64,000 nt of DNA, taken from contig CM065885.1 in the NCBI GenBank assembly GCA_033439255.1, positions 2,418,001 through 2,482,000 of the forward strand, read 5' to 3'. The notes beneath the pieces were generated by a model, which worked only from the letters and a program-made list of their open reading frames with translations, searched no databases and was not told where the DNA came from. Below, piece after piece: positions 1 through 11,747 of the stretch. This DNA comes from Hericium rajendrae. Its lineage: Eukaryota; Basidiomycota; Agaricomycetes; Russulales; Hericiaceae. The position numbers and the translations under genes are program-made. Numbering within the stretch: the first letter of the stretch is position 1; the number at the start of each line of letters is the position of its first letter.

Positions 1-1110
1 TGATGGAACAGTCGACTGCACTTCATCTACTGTCTAATAGGCACATGCTGATTGCAAAATGCAATAAAAAATGTTCTTGAAATTTGTGTTTCTCTAGAAA
101 AACCGAGCAGCAATGCGGCAGAAAATGGGAAACGGGGCGAGACCCAGCTTCCTTGCGCCCTGGATGAACAACCCCGAAATCTTCACGTCTCTTCTCTTAC
201 AGCAGAGCACAATAAATCATGTGTTCTGGAAACTTTCCTAATGCACCTACCGTGGCAACGCATCGAACTTTTAAGCTTCGTCTCCGAAGCCTGGATTTCG
301 ACGCTGTGCACCACAATGCACCCCATAATTTTCCGAGATTAAAGGACGTGCATGGGTCACGCCTGCGCTAGCGTAATTGCGCCTTTACATGGTCATTGGT
401 ATTCACTGTGGACATGATACTTGAACACAATCCTCGGACTGATGCTTCCTGTTTTGAACCGACCCTAACGTGATCAGGGCCCTCTTTCCTTCGTGCTGAA
501 ACCTGCCGTACTCCAGGAATCTCTTCAACCTCTTCACATATCGCCAAGTGATCTGGCCCATCGTCGCTTGTTTCTCGGCCTGCAAGCCATCAGCAGGTAA
601 TACATACTTCCTCGCCGCACACCGCGCACCACAGGTGCTGCACATCGCATGATCAAGGCCCAAGCACTTCATGCGACAGCCTCATCTCTGCATCGACGGC
701 CCGCGTATCGCCTTTCGGGGCGCGGTCTTGTATTCTGGCGCATCTGGAAGGGCCCCGACACTCCGTATGTGCGTAGGAAGGTATCGCAGAGGTGCTTCTC
801 GAGGCAGAGACATCATCAAGCAGACGTGCACAGCTGTCTCTATCCAATACGACGGAAATTACGGTCCTATATTCGGTAAATGCACGGGTTCATGTCTTGC
901 CAATGGCGCTCGCCTTCAGTTATTCACACCTGATGGAATAAAGAGGTGCTGGGCTGGTGACATCCAGGAGACCAAGCTGACATGCTATCCCCGCACGTTC
1001 ATGCCGTATCGGAAGTTCGTTCAGCCTTTGAGGCCTCCCGCAAGCCGTTTTCTCAGGTAGAAGCTCGGCGAATACTTTTGTTGTATGGCCTATACTCCAT
1101 CCGAGGAGGG
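1..1110. other. Left-edge region without a supportable gene
   Basis: Only short open frames are seen on both strands (the longest about 129 codons, 671-1060 +). None has a recognisable motif or a convincing set of splice sites. The last ~100 bases act as promoter for the GH45 gene to the right. A gene fragment cut by the window edge cannot be excluded. Confidence 0.4.
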
Positions 1111-1117
1111 TATAAAG
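1111..1117 (+). promoter_or_regulatory. TATA box of the GH45 gene
   Basis: TATAAAG lies 44 bases upstream of the ATG at 1155. A transcription start about 30 bases downstream of it would fall after the in-frame ATG at 1125. This favours 1155, which opens directly into a clean signal peptide, as the true start. Confidence 0.6.
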
Positions 1118-1154
1118 CAGCTCGATGGACTTTCTCAAGAGTCAACTGCCCAGC

Positions 1155-2324
1155 ATGTTCTCTTTCAAAGCTGCTATTGTCCTTGCTGCCTTCTTCACAT
1201 TCGCCTCTGCACAGCAGAGTGGAACGACCACCACAACCTGGGACTGGTGCGTCTGGTTTTTCCCCTACTGCCGTCGCTCTGCGCATAGGTCTCACTACGA
1301 TTTTATCAAGCTGTGAGCCCGCCTGCGGGTACACTTCTAACCTGTCTCCGGGTACGTCTCGAACCCATTGTCACCTTGCCTCACCCACACAGTTCGACTT
1401 CGGCGACAGGCGCGGTCGGCCCCGTCCGCTCTTGCAACCAGGCCAACGGCCCCGCTGATGCGGGGGCGACCAATGCCTGCTTCGCCAACGGTGCTACGGA
1501 CCTCGCGTTCTCGTGCTCGACCTACCAGCCCATCATCGTGAGCGACACGCTCTCGTACGGCTTCGCGGGACACGGCAACACGGCCACAGCGACCTGTACG
1601 TTGTGTCGCTCGTCAAGGCTCTGGAAGTCCGCTGATCGCTCGATATTGTGCAGGCTGCAAGTGCTATCAATTCACATGGACATCGGGTGCCGGCGCGGGC
1701 AAGTCGATGATCGTGCAGGCCATCAATGCTGGTGGTGGGTTTCACATTTTCTCGATCGAGCTCGTCTTCTCGACAAGGAGTCTAATTTTTGACATTCTTG
1801 CGACAGGTATAACCGACACCGACTTCGACATCTACGTATGTCCCGCTCTCTCTCCCCCCTTTCTGACTCTGACTCTGACTCATATTTCCTGCTAGACGCC
1901 AGGCGGCGGCGTGGGCGGTATGCACCTCTTGTGATGCAGAATCTGAGACAATTAACTCGCGTACTGCCAATAGACCTTAATGGCTGCACCGCGCAATACG
2001 GCGCTCCCCAAACAGGGTGGGGCCGGCAGTACGGCGGCGTCTCGTCTGACGCTGAATGCTCTGAGCTGCCGTCAAACCTGCAGGCCGGCTGTCACTGGCG
2101 CTGGGAATGGTGCGTACCGCTCTTCTGGTGGATGATGTCAGCGTGCTGATAGCACCCTACAGGGCCGGTGGCGATATCAACGAATGGTGCGTTGCTCTTC
2201 CTGCGCTTCTTGAGGTGCCGAGGGGTGACGTGTGTGGTTTGGGTGCAGGACCACCACTTACCAGCAGGTCAACTGCCCTTCGCAGCTCACCAGCATTTCC
2301 GGCTGCACGCCCGCAAGCATCTGA
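1155..2324 (+). CDS. Secreted GH45 endoglucanase
   Basis: Predicted beta-1,4-endoglucanase (EC 3.2.1.4) that cuts cellulose inside the chain, acting outside the cell. I read nine exons separated by eight short introns. The N-terminus (MFSFKAAIVLAAFFTFASAQ) is a typical signal peptide. The catalytic module begins with a T-rich stretch and WDCCEPACGY, the GH45 active-site block with its first Asp. It continues with NLSYGF-like DTLSYGF, CCKCYQFTWTSG, and TDFDIYTPGGGVGDLNGC, which holds the second Asp. Next come QYGGVSSDAEC, LQAGCHWRWEW and a C-terminal QQVNCPSQLTSISGC. The order and cysteine pattern match GH45 throughout. The protein ends right after the catalytic core, so no cellulose-binding module is present. 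No break was seen once introns are removed. Exon joins were placed by eye. Confidence 0.9.
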
Positions 2325-2895
2325 TCATGGCTGCGTGTCAACATGCGTTTGGGTCGGATGGTTCTGTTCGGATCATATCCATCGAAGTGTATATATGCTG
2401 CCCGTTAAATTCTATCATGACGTTGAGACTGAATCGAGCTCTGATTCGACATGACTGAAACGACGAAAACAACAAGTAGACGCTCGAGTCGGAGGTCCCT
2501 ACCAATCAGCATGCTTCTTCGCAGCCGCAGTCCGCAGCGGCAGCGCAGTGATAGATAGGCGCCGGGCTTACTTATCAGATAACAAAAATACTGTCCGATC
2601 CCCGCGCGCCGCATATCCAACGGCCGCCAGTACTCCCCCTCTAGCGATGCCGTCTCTCGCTGTCCACGCATGCGGCGGCACCTCACTTTTTTCGTCGGAG
2701 AAACATATGCCGCCCTTCGGACCATGCTTGGGCGTCCCAGATGGTTTATAATGCGCCTCGGTGACGATTTCGTGCACCATTCGGACTTCGAGCAATCCTT
2801 AGGCTTAATCTCTGATGAACGGCATTTCCAACGGCCTATTAAAGACCAGAAGAGCGGTTATCAGGTCTTTCTCATCCTCTCGCACCTCTCCCATA
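2325..2895. other. Intergenic region, GH45 to FAD oxidoreductase
   Basis: 3' region of the GH45 gene and promoter of the next gene. No coding frame or RNA is supported. A 12-base match (GGAGAAACATAT near 2697) to the tandem repeat at 32.7 kb is probably chance. Confidence 0.5.
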
Positions 2896-4256
2896 ATGCC
2901 TTCCTCGTCCGAGAAGCCCAACATCGTCGTCATCGGAGGGAGCTTCGTCGGTACGTCCTGCCATTGCTAACGTCGAGACAGCCTGCTAACGCACGATTCA
3001 GGCACCAAGGCTGCCGAGCTAATCGGTGCAGAGATGTATAAAACACACAGGACCATACTGGTCGAGCGGAATACGCACTTCAACAACCTGTTCGCCTTCC
3101 CGCGCTACGCCGTCGTGCCGAAGCATGAGCACCGCGCGTTCCTCCCTTACACGACCATGTTCGCGCACCTCCCGCCGGGCGCCGTGTCTGTGCACCGCGG
3201 CCGCGTAACGGAAATCCATGCGGACCGCGTGCTGCTGGAAGGCGAAGAGCCCATCCCGTACGAGTACCTCGTCATTGCGACAGGGACGCGGCTCACCCCA
3301 CCCGGGTCGATGCTCACCGACACCAAGCCGGAGGGCATCGCTTACTTCCAGGCGCACCAGCAGGCCGTCGAGAAGGCGAAGAAGATCGTCATCATCGGCG
3401 GCGGCGCGAACGGCGTCCGTCAGTACTTCCTTGCATTTCCTCGTCGTCAGTTTTCTCACACATAGGACCCACAGAGCTTGCCACGGACATCAAGGACGTC
3501 TTCCCGGACAAATCCGTCACGATCGTGCACCCGCGCCCTAGACTGATGCACGCGTTCCACCCAGCACTGCATGATATCGTGAGCGCACGCTGTGCCGAGC
3601 TCGGCATCGACGTCGTGCTCAACGATCGCGCGCGCATCCCGCCGGACGGCTTCCCGACCGACGGCAGCACCTTCAACGTCGAGCTCGCCTCGGGCACGCA
3701 CATCCCCGCCGACCTCGCCGTACGCACCTTTCTCCCCCATCCTTATCCCACGCATCGCTCACCAGCCCACAGATCATGGCGACGGGCCAGACGCCCAACT
3801 CCGCGCCGCTGCGCACGCTCGCGCCGGGCGCAATCACGCCGGCGGGATACATCTCCGTGCTGCGCACACTGCAGATCGCGGACCCGGCGTACCCGCGCGT
3901 GTTTGCGCTTGGCGACGTCGCGGACACGACGCATGCGAAGGCGGCACGGCCAGCGATGAAACAGGCCGAGACCGTTGCGACGAACATCCGGCGGCTGGCC
4001 GACGGCAAGCCGCTCGAGGAGTACGCGGACCAGCCGCGCGGGATCCATCTATCGCTGGGCATCGTGCGTACTCTTTTTTCCTCGTATTTGGAGGTGCATA
4101 CTCATGGTCTTGCAGAAACGGAGCGTCAAGTTCCAGGACCCGGCGGAGGCTGGGCAGAAGCCGTGGTTTAAGATTGCTGAGGACGGCCAGCTTGACCATG
4201 GGGCGGATAAGATGTGGAAGAGGAAGGCGCCGGGAATTAGAGATTATTATCTATAG
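2896..4256 (+). CDS. AIF/FSP1-like FAD-dependent oxidoreductase
   Basis: Predicted FAD- and NAD(P)H-binding flavoprotein of the AIFM2/FSP1 (AMID) class, which in other organisms reduces quinones or acts in cell death. The ATG at 2896 opens into NIVVIGGSFVG, the FAD dinucleotide fold. A second fold, KKIVIIGGGANGV, lies near residue 150 and would bind NAD(P)H. IATGTRLTPPG and the C-terminal VFALGDVADTTHAKAARPA are the usual FAD-contacting strands. Short introns fall after SFVG, after GGGANGV, before IMATGQTPN and before the C-terminal KRSVKFQD exon. The protein ends in RDYYL. No targeting peptide is obvious, and the family is often cytosolic or attached to membranes. The length (about 370-380 residues) is normal for the family, and the exact substrate is unknown. 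Confidence 0.88.
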
Positions 4257-4752
4257 AATAGACCCGTGCTCGTCGTCATTTTGTCCGTGAATTCGAGGAC
4301 CTAATTTAGAAGGCAGTAATGTGATTTGAGATACTGAATGGACTATATCAGCATGCGTGCAGGATTCGAAGTCTGGATGTCCTCATTGATACGGGGGCCT
4401 GGGCTTGAGGCTCTGTCTGCTTGGGCACTAGTACGTTTGAGCGAGAAAAAATTGTCGGACGGTCGAGGTTCGAGCCGTCAATCCACGAAGTCTCGAGGAT
4501 TGATTTGCTCGAGGATGTCAGATGCGATCAACACCGGCTCGGCAGACTTCGGCATGCTTGGTCGAGACCAAGACGGCAAATGCCGAACTGCCACCCACAA
4601 CCACTCACCAGACAAGCAAATGAAACAACGATGTCCAGCAAAGTATACAGCTATTTTGACAACCGTGTATGTACACACAACATCACGCGGATATAAAAAT
4701 AAATAAGCGGCAAGTCCATGCCTACCAAACGACAAAAAAACCGTAGCGACGA
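4257..4752. other. Convergent 3' intergenic region
   Basis: Lies between the 3' ends of the oxidoreductase gene (+) and the small membrane-protein gene (-). The short open frames here are shadows with no family signal. Confidence 0.5.
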
Positions 4753-5380
4753 TTACTTTCGATTGAAAATTCCATTGCCCAGCTTCGCGTTGCCGTTCCC
4801 ATTCCCGCTCGACTGCGAGCTGGTGCGGCTGAGCCCGGGGGCAGGGCGGGAATTGAGGAGAGGCGAAGAATTGGGTGTCGTGTGCGTGCTGTTCATGGAC
4901 GGATCGGCGCCGTGGCGCGACGAGCCCATGGCTTTGATGAAGCCACTGTGGCGACCGTGAGACGACAGGTCGTGTGATGGAGGAGTCGAGACTCACCGCT
5001 GCGTCGCGTCGAGGTAGTCCTCGCGGTTCATGCGCTTGGACGTCTTCACGGATACGCCCTTGCTCGAAATGGTCCAGCCGCGTTTTTTCAGGCTAAGATG
5101 AGGCAGATCAATGCCATGTGGCTGTAATGTGGATAAGATGACGCACGACTCCTTGGTGCTCGAAATGTACGCAGAGAACATGCGCACGACGAGGACGACG
5201 CCGACGATTGTGCCGACGAATATCGCGGTGGTCTGCTCGAGTGCTCAGCTTCAATTCGTGTTGTGTTAGTAGATGCGTACGAGGATGAGAGAGAAGATGT
5301 CTATCCTGTAAGAGCCGCGCCAGTCGGAAGTCAGTCACCGCTGCGAATGAGAACCGACGGCGAACGCACCAAGAAGCCAT
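4753..5380 (-). CDS. Small single-pass membrane protein, function unknown
   Basis: Not recognised. The model runs from the ATG at 5378-5380, whose first exon is only 11 bases, and after splicing starts MASWIDIFSLIL. A hydrophobic segment follows (TAIFVGTIVGVVLVVRMF), a likely membrane span. Next is a basic stretch (KKRGWTISSKGVSVKTSKR), then REDYLDATQR and a Ser/Asn/Thr-rich tail ending in GNGIFNRK. Three introns with GT..AG ends restore a single frame, and the last one joins DATQR to RHSGFIKAMGSS. The layout (short lumenal end, one span, basic cytoplasmic tail) suggests an ER or other endomembrane protein, but that is inference. Exon joins are less certain than for the neighbours. Confidence 0.6.
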
Positions 5381-6145
5381 TGCGCACGAAAGCGTGTTCC
5401 TTGCTCGTGGGGGATATGAATAGCAAAGATGCCGGCGACTGATGTTCTCAGACGAGAATGAATACGAGCCTTTAGCCGAAAAAAATGCCGGTAACTGAGG
5501 AGAAATGGCACAGTCTAGAGATTCGAAGTCGAGGGGTAAGGAAGAGAAGGATATAGGGTAAATGATATGTCGCAGAAATAAGTGTAGAAGAAAGGAGATG
5601 GAGGAGCGGATCGACGTTTCGTGAGCACAGCTCCGGCTGTGTCCGCCTATGGTGGAGCGTCAATTAGCGCCAAGCGGGTGGGCTGCGCGTCGTTCCTGTC
5701 CCGTTCCTGTGATCGCGGCGACGCGAACACCGCCAACGCAACATCGTCACCGTCGTCGTCACTGCCCGAGCTCTGCCCGAACCCTGTTTTCTCAGCCCTG
5801 ACGACAATACAATGTGCTCATGTATATCTCAAGATCGAATGTCGGCTCAGCTAGGCTCAGCTCTGTACTCATAGACACATCAAAGCTTGCCGGACATCGA
5901 CCCTTGATGCTTAGAGTAGCAATGACAGTACTTATGCGGGAAATGACCAAGGTTGGTGACGAAAACATTATGATTAGGCGAAGTACGCGTACATGAGCCT
6001 ATAGAATGGAGTATTCCAAGGTAAGCGTGTCCGAGACGACCAAAAATCACTATGCGTGGTATACTCGTATGGAGAGCGTAAGTCCAGTCCGTGATGTCCA
6101 TGTTAGTGTCCGAGACTCCAGTCCAAGTCCAAACGGAACCCCTCC
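5381..6145. other. Intergenic region
   Basis: Promoter of the small membrane-protein gene and 3' region of the NIS1-like gene. No conserved coding sequence or RNA gene could be supported on either strand. Confidence 0.5.
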
Positions 6146-6709
6146 TCAGTTAACGTTCAGCGTGACGTTCTTGACCTCCATCATCGGCCACGGCCCCGCC
6201 TGCAACACTGCATCAGCACCAGCACCAACGCCAACAGAACAGAACAGAACAACTCACCCCCACGAGCGAGAGGTGCGTCACGCTCAGCTGCGCCTTCGCG
6301 CCGCTCTGCAGGTTCCCAGGGAGCGTCACCGTGAAGTTCTGCGCAGGCTGGTCCTGCGGCGTGCGCGTGCCCGTGGGCGGGTACTCCGGGTCGAAGCCGC
6401 CGCTGTAGAGCGTCGTGCCGAGGACCTGTGTCGGGTCGGGGCACCCGGAAGGGTACGACTGGCAGCCGAGGATCGAAATCGCAACGGCGACTTCCTGCGA
6501 ACCCGTCAGGGAGTTCTGCGAAGCTGAATCAGTCGGTCTGCGCTGGGTAAAAGAGGAAGGGTAACGGTGCGTACGGGCCGCAGGACCTGCACGGTGATCG
6601 TGCTTCCGGGCGAGACGCTAGTTCCGTCGGCGGGCGCGCCGATCGCGATGGTCTGCGCGGAAACGGCGGCGAGGGATGCGAGCGCAAATACGGCAGCGAA
6701 GAACTTCAT
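6146..6709 (-). CDS. Secreted NIS1-like small protein
   Basis: A small extracellular protein of about 150 residues. The ATG at 6707-6709 begins a signal peptide (MKFFAAVFALASLAAVSAQ) with cleavage expected after Ala-Gln. The mature part starts IAIGAPADGTSVSPGSTITV and continues with SQEVAVAISILGC, LGTTLYSGGFDPEYPP, FTVTLPGNLQSGAKAQLSV, and ends MMEVKNVTLNVN. This order of beta-strands (a dVaVaI-like strand, LGt.ly.G, vtvP....G...l, vtvnV) resembles the NIS1 family. In plant pathogens NIS1 proteins dampen host immune kinases; basidiomycete homologues are mostly uncharacterised. Two introns split the gene, after VQVLRP and after HLSLVG. The family assignment is from memory of the pattern, so a generic secreted beta-sandwich protein remains possible. 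Confidence 0.7.
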
Positions 6710-7917
6710 AGCGATTATTGAGAGGATGGTAAGCTGGGTGGATGAGCTACGGTATGCACGGGCGAGAGAGTGTACGGGGTTGGGACGAGATGAAGACTCA
6801 ACAGGCGAGGTGGAGCTCTTTTATACAGCAGGCCCGGACACGAGGCGCCCGCTGTACGCACCATTCCCCATTGTCATGTCTGTGATTTACCTTCCCGGCT
6901 CGTCGCTCGGGATCTCGGCGGAGCTGGTCAGCTCGAGTGTCACCCGTCTGTGTGCAGGCGCCGTGGAGGCGCAGATCCGGCGGCAGGTCTTCTCTGCCCG
7001 CCTGTGTGAAAGGAGAGGCCGCGTGCACGGGAGACCGGGGTGCGTGTTCGACGGAGTGAAGATGGAACGTTGGCGGGTCTCGGGACGGGCTGTCCTCGAA
7101 AGTTCACGAATGTCCTCCGCTGGTGCCCGCCGTATCACGCGTTGGTCATGGGGTCGCCCTGTTCCAACATTTCTATGTCACCCATTGCCAGTCCTGTACG
7201 CTAGCCTACACATACATAAGTATATCAGAAACTAATCCTCGATCTGTTTAACTCGCGGCTGACTTGCGGTGCTGTTCTTGTTCGTGGTACGATCGGATAA
7301 GTACAGCATTTGATCATTTCGTCATTTGGTCGAGGTTGACTTCGATCTATTTATAGAGGCAGTGCGGTGGAAAAGACGGGCCGCATGCTGGCATGTCAAG
7401 AAGGGCCTGTACGTACGGTAGGAGATCAAGGTGGTCGGGTTGATGGCTACATGTTGCGACAGAACAATGTTTCTTTGGACGAAAGTGTCCTTACCAGAAT
7501 GCGGCGAGCCATCGGGGTCGTCTGGGACTGAATGAAGACGTGCGCTGTCAAGTCATGATCGTACTCAAGAGCATATAACTCCGTCCGAGATGCGGGATGA
7601 TGCACCTTGTCGGTTGAGTTACGCGGGCATGACAAGAGGGCACAGGGCATCTGAGCAAGAATGAATAAGTGAAAGCATGGTTCTCACCGACATGCCGAGG
7701 ATTTAGGGGCCCAGTTCACACCGCAGCCTCGGCGGCAGTCATAACGACGGGTAGACCCTCCAACCTGTTGAGATAGTGATGGCAATAATAATTACATGGC
7801 GTGGCCACACACGACATGCAGTGCGTAAGATTAAAGACCTCGCTGGTCCCATATTAATAAGAACCACACGAGATAAACTAAGATACAACCTTCGAGCTCC
7901 ACACCGGCATCCCAGCC
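6710..7917. other. Long intergenic promoter region of the NIS1-like gene
   Basis: About 1.2 kb without a supportable gene. It holds the promoter of the NIS1-like gene (TATA box at 6818-6825) and the 3' flank of the phospholipase C gene. The open frames on the plus strand around 6.6-7.2 kb show no family features. Confidence 0.5.
6818..6825 (-). promoter_or_regulatory. TATA box of the NIS1-like gene
   Basis: TATAAAAG on the minus strand, about 110 bases upstream of the start codon at 6709. A clear TATA box suits a strongly expressed, inducible secreted protein. Confidence 0.5.
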
Positions 7918-9917
7918 CTATTCCGCGTCCGCAAACGCGAAATTAACGAGCAACGTCGCGCCCGAATCCTTCCCCTTCATCGTCAACAGGCGAACAAAAC
8001 GCCACCCCTCCTCGAGGTGATCCACACGCGCAACGAACACGCCCATCTTCACATCCCGCCCGTACCCCACATTCTGCCACACCATCAGTCTGTACCGCAT
8101 CAGCCTCCGCACTCTCGAGCACACAAAGAGCGCACGCACCGCAGAAACGCAAGGCTGCCCTTCTCGAACGCGAACGCGAACTCCTCGTCCCAGATGAAGT
8201 CCGCCACGCCGCCTGCAGGCTTGCACTTTACAGTTGTGCTGCGCCAGAGCTCCTCGCGCGCGTGCCAGAGCTGCGCGCGGACGTACGCCCCGAGGCTGGA
8301 CGTGCCTTTCGAGACGGGTACTGTGCCGAGTGAGCACGCGCGCGGCACGGATGGAGAGGGACTTACGGGAGCTCAGGCCGACGAGTTTGCATGTCAGCGT
8401 CGTCGTGCCCGGTGGGGCGGCGTCCACCTCGAAGCCGGGGAGGAACCGCGCGGGCTTCGGCACCCACCCGGGCGAGCCCGCGAACATCGCCTCGTTGATC
8501 TGTGGCATCATGGTGGTCAGCGAAGGTACGATTTGGTTGGAAGGGCGGCGGCGCACCTGCACGCCACGATCGTAGCTCTGCCAGTTGAGCGCGGCGATCT
8601 GGCTGCCGCTGTGCCAGAACTTGAGTGGGTTGAGGTTGCTCGACTCGATGCGCGTGCCGCGGGGGTATACGCGGCGGAGGTGGCGCTGCGCGTGTGTGAC
8701 GAGCGGGACGTGGGACGTGGGGGGAAGGGAGGACAGTGCGGATTCGGAGATGTTGATGAGCACGTGCTGGGGGTACGAAATTTCTGCGGGGGCCTTTGGT
8801 TAGTGAATGGGTGTGGTAGAGAAGAGGGGCAAACCCTGCTTCAGCCAGTTCTTCGACGGTTTCATGCTGCGAGCGTACACGCCGAGAGAAGCTAGTGCGT
8901 CGGAGATGCGGGGCGGGGGCTCTTTCGTGGCTGTGGGTTTATTTGGACTGCTGGTTTCTTCGAGTTTCAGGGGTTCGCTCTTGTCGGCTTGATCACCATC
9001 GTCCTCATCCTCGTCCTCTTCGTCGGATGACGAGGGTGAGGGTGAAGATGGGGGAGTGCTCTTCGTCGTTGTAGAGGCGAAGGTCGATGCACGGCTTGGG
9101 CCCTCGATGTCAGATGCTTCGATCGTCTTGGGCGGGTAATACTCGACCTGACAGCAGAAGTCAGCACCGTGATCTCGTATTGCTAAAACTAAACGCGCCA
9201 TGAGCACAATCTTGCCCCTCAGATCCCGCGGCGTGACGTCTGTCGCGCCCTCGACCTGCTGCGAAAGCAGCTTCTCGCCCCAGCACTCGTGCATGATCTT
9301 AACGAGCTCCGTCTGGCCCTCGAGGTCGACATGACATTCGAGGCTCACCAGCACGGGCCAGTCACCAGCACGCACGGCATGGCCGATGGCTTCGCACACC
9401 TCGCGGAACGGCACGGACTTGGACCAGGTGTAGCCATGGGTAACGACGGGGCCGCGGGTCGACGACCAGACGTCCATCTCGACGCAGCGCGCGTGCTGCC
9501 AGAGAACGTGGATGTAGGAGAGAGCGGAGGAGCGGCCGAGGATCTGACGCGAGAGGAGATACGTGTTGTGCGAGGATCTGTGGGTCGTGTCAAAAACGCG
9601 GTATGAATGATCGGTACATTAAGATGTCTGACGAGATGAAGTAGTGGGTGAGGGGCAAATCGTCGCGCGCAGGCTCTGGCACCAGAATGGGTAGACGCAG
9701 CAGTGCGTCTGGATCCTGTAACGATAGGATATAAGATTCGACGCAAGCATGCAAAGATGCTGCTCACCTCTCCCCGCTCTTCTAAATAGGCCCTCACTTC
9801 TGGGCTGAGTCGGATCTCCTTGTCTTGTGGTGGTCGGACATTCACCCATGTCTCCAACTCTTGCTTGTTCTTCAACGACTTCATATCCTCATCCCACGCG
9901 CGGATTCTGTCTGCCAT
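7918..9917 (-). CDS. Phosphoinositide-specific phospholipase C
   Basis: Predicted to cleave phosphatidylinositol 4,5-bisphosphate into diacylglycerol and inositol trisphosphate at membranes. The X domain shows [11 protein letters not shown] with the first catalytic His, then CVEMDVWSS with the metal-binding Glu/Asp, and THGYTW with the second catalytic His. An acidic Ser-rich linker ([14 protein letters not shown]) separates X from Y, as in eukaryotic PLCs. The Y domain includes [40 protein letters not shown] and GWVPKP. A C2-like C-terminus follows ([33 protein letters not shown]). Several short introns interrupt it. Only about 60 residues precede the X domain, so the PH and EF-hand regions of larger fungal PLCs are missing or lie in unrecognised upstream exons. 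Confidence 0.9.
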
Positions 9918-10361
9918 GATCAGTACACGACGGTGAATGCGGGAGTCGAGGAATGAAACATGAATGTTCGGAGGTCTTAGAATTATAGGAGCTAGAGCGT
10001 CTGATCACAGCTGCGGAAGCAATGATATCTCAGCACACCGTTAACCGATTGATGGGCGTTGCAATCCGTTGCGATGCACGTTCTGCGTTCGCTGCGTTCC
10101 TGCCACAAGTTCGTCGAGGGGCGAGCGGCGCAGATCAGCGTATCTCGCAGTTACACCAATACTAACTCCTAATCACGGGTTAAGGTTTGTAGGACCGAGA
10201 TCAAATATAAGTAGGTTGTCTACTTAGTATCTACTAGTACTGGTTATTATATACTTGATTTGAGAATGAAAATAATAATTCATCTCCCAGGAGATGACCG
10301 GCAGGAGCAGCAGAAGAGTTGAGGAAATGAGCCATTGAATCGTCAAACAGACCAATGAATT
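9918..10361. other. Intergenic region
   Basis: Upstream of the phospholipase C gene and downstream of the F-box gene, both minus strand. It is AT-rich toward 10.2 kb and contains no supported feature. Confidence 0.5.
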
Positions 10362-11747
10362 TCAAGCCGTCTGGATGCGTACACCACGAGGACTTTCTTT
10401 CTCCTTTCCGATGTCACGCCAGTATCTTCTATATGTTGCGATACGGTGCCCCAGATCCACCCACATCACCTTGATGACATCCATCCCCGTCACAGCAACG
10501 AACACATCCGTCGTCGCGCGCTGATCAACTCTACACTGGGCATTAACACCGTTCGCCCTCATACAAAGCACTACGCACCTGAAGCCCGTCCCACAGACCG
10601 TGCCCACGCCTCCGAACACCCGCGCATCAGGCTCCAGCGGCCACGCCTCGCCGACCGCATCCGCCGCCTCCACTGCCCGCGCGCACTCGAACATCCAGGT
10701 CTGCGCACCGCGCGGCACATTCAGGTCGCCCGTCATCTTCCACGCGCGCACGGCGCCCCGCGGCGCATCGCACTCCAGAAACAGCACCTCTGTTCCATGC
10801 GGGCCGTAGTCCCCCAGCCACAGCCCCTCGAGCGCCGCGACGCTCCACTCCGCGTCGCCCAACGGCGGCGGCGGCGGCGGCGGCGGCGGCGTCGCGCGCA
10901 CGGGGTAGTAGCGCGCGCAGAAGCCGAGTGCGCCGCCATCGCGCAGGTCGCCACCGTCCGCGTGCAGGTTGCGCATGTCGCGCAGCGGGTGAAGCGTGTG
11001 CTCGCCCGCGACGGCGGACGGTGCGCCGGGGGTGAGCACGAGCGCAGGCGGCTTGAGGGAGGCGCTCGGCGCCATCGAGAGGACAGGATACGGCGGGAAC
11101 GTCGCAGCGGCCCGCAGGTCCTCGCTGCTCGCGGGTGCCTGTGCGGGGAGGCGCGGGAGGCGCGGCGCGCGGTCGAGCCAGGGCGCGTCGGGGGCGGGGA
11201 ACTCGGGGAGGGGCGAGGGCGGGAAGGGGCGGTAGAAGAGCACGGCGCGCTCATGTGTTGGTCCGAGGACGTGCAAGTCCTGGCCGAGCTCGGTGTGCCC
11301 GTCTGCGACACTGTGCCGGAGTCGCACGGCCTCCCAGAACTCGGGGCGCGTGACGGCGTCCGGCTCGGCGTCGTCTGGTACATCGGCGTGCGGGAAGCGC
11401 CAGAACTCGCCAACGATGCTGCTATCTGCGACGTCGAGGCGGAACTCGAGGATGCCGCCGATGTAGGGCTGATCGCTTGCCCAAAGGCCGAGAAGCGGGC
11501 CGTAAGTGTCGAGCAGCTTGTACGCATCGAGGAAGCGGCTCCAGCAGTGAGAATGGCTGATGTCTGTCAGTGAGAAGCGGGCGCACTGGGGTCGCCAAAA
11601 AGCATCATCGTTGATGTGGGTGTATAATGCGCGACTAGTGCTGAGCAAGTGAGCGAGGTCCCGCCCTGAAAGATGAATGGCGATGTCGAGAAGGATGTCG
11701 TAGGGCAGCGAAATAAGGCTGAGGCGATCCTGAGGTGCACCTTCCAT
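10362..11747 (-). CDS. F-box protein, FBXO31-like layout
   Basis: A single-exon protein of 461 residues, likely a substrate receptor of an SCF ubiquitin ligase. The F-box is at residues ~8-58 (LISLPYDILLDIAIHLSG followed by RDLAHLLSTSRALY and the FWRPQCARF end). Just after it comes LLDTYGPLLGLWASDQPYIG, the block typical of FBXO31-type proteins. Further blocks are FWEAVRLRHSV and WSVAALEGLWLGDYGPHGTE, which probably form the substrate-binding beta barrel. A run of ten prolines precedes the second block. The substrate is unknown. A degraded second copy of this gene lies at 25.9-26.8 kb on the opposite strand. Confidence 0.85.
   Translation of the reverse strand: MEGAPQDRLSLISLPYDILLDIAIHLSGRDLAHLLSTSRALYTHINDDAFWRPQCARFSLTDISHSHCWSRFLDAYKLLDTYGPLLGLWASDQPYIGGILEFRLDVADSSIVGEFWRFPHADVPDDAEPDAVTRPEFWEAVRLRHSVADGHTELGQDLHVLGPTHERAVLFYRPFPPSPLPEFPAPDAPWLDRAPRLPRLPAQAPASSEDLRAAATFPPYPVLSMAPSASLKPPALVLTPGAPSAVAGEHTLHPLRDMRNLHADGGDLRDGGALGFCARYYPVRATPPPPPPPPPLGDAEWSVAALEGLWLGDYGPHGTEVLFLECDAPRGAVRAWKMTGDLNVPRGAQTWMFECARAVEAADAVGEAWPLEPDARVFGGVGTVCGTGFRCVVLCMRANGVNAQCRVDQRATTDVFVAVTGMDVIKVMWVDLGHRIATYRRYWRDIGKEKESPRGVRIQTA

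Noticed and set aside
2690-2715. Link between GGAGAAACATAT near 2697 and the 32.7 kb satellite
   Set aside because: Only 12 bases match and the flanks differ; chance is likely.
4440-4500. Possible tRNA T-arm (GGTTCGAGCC)
   Set aside because: No matching acceptor, D-arm or anticodon stem could be folded around it.
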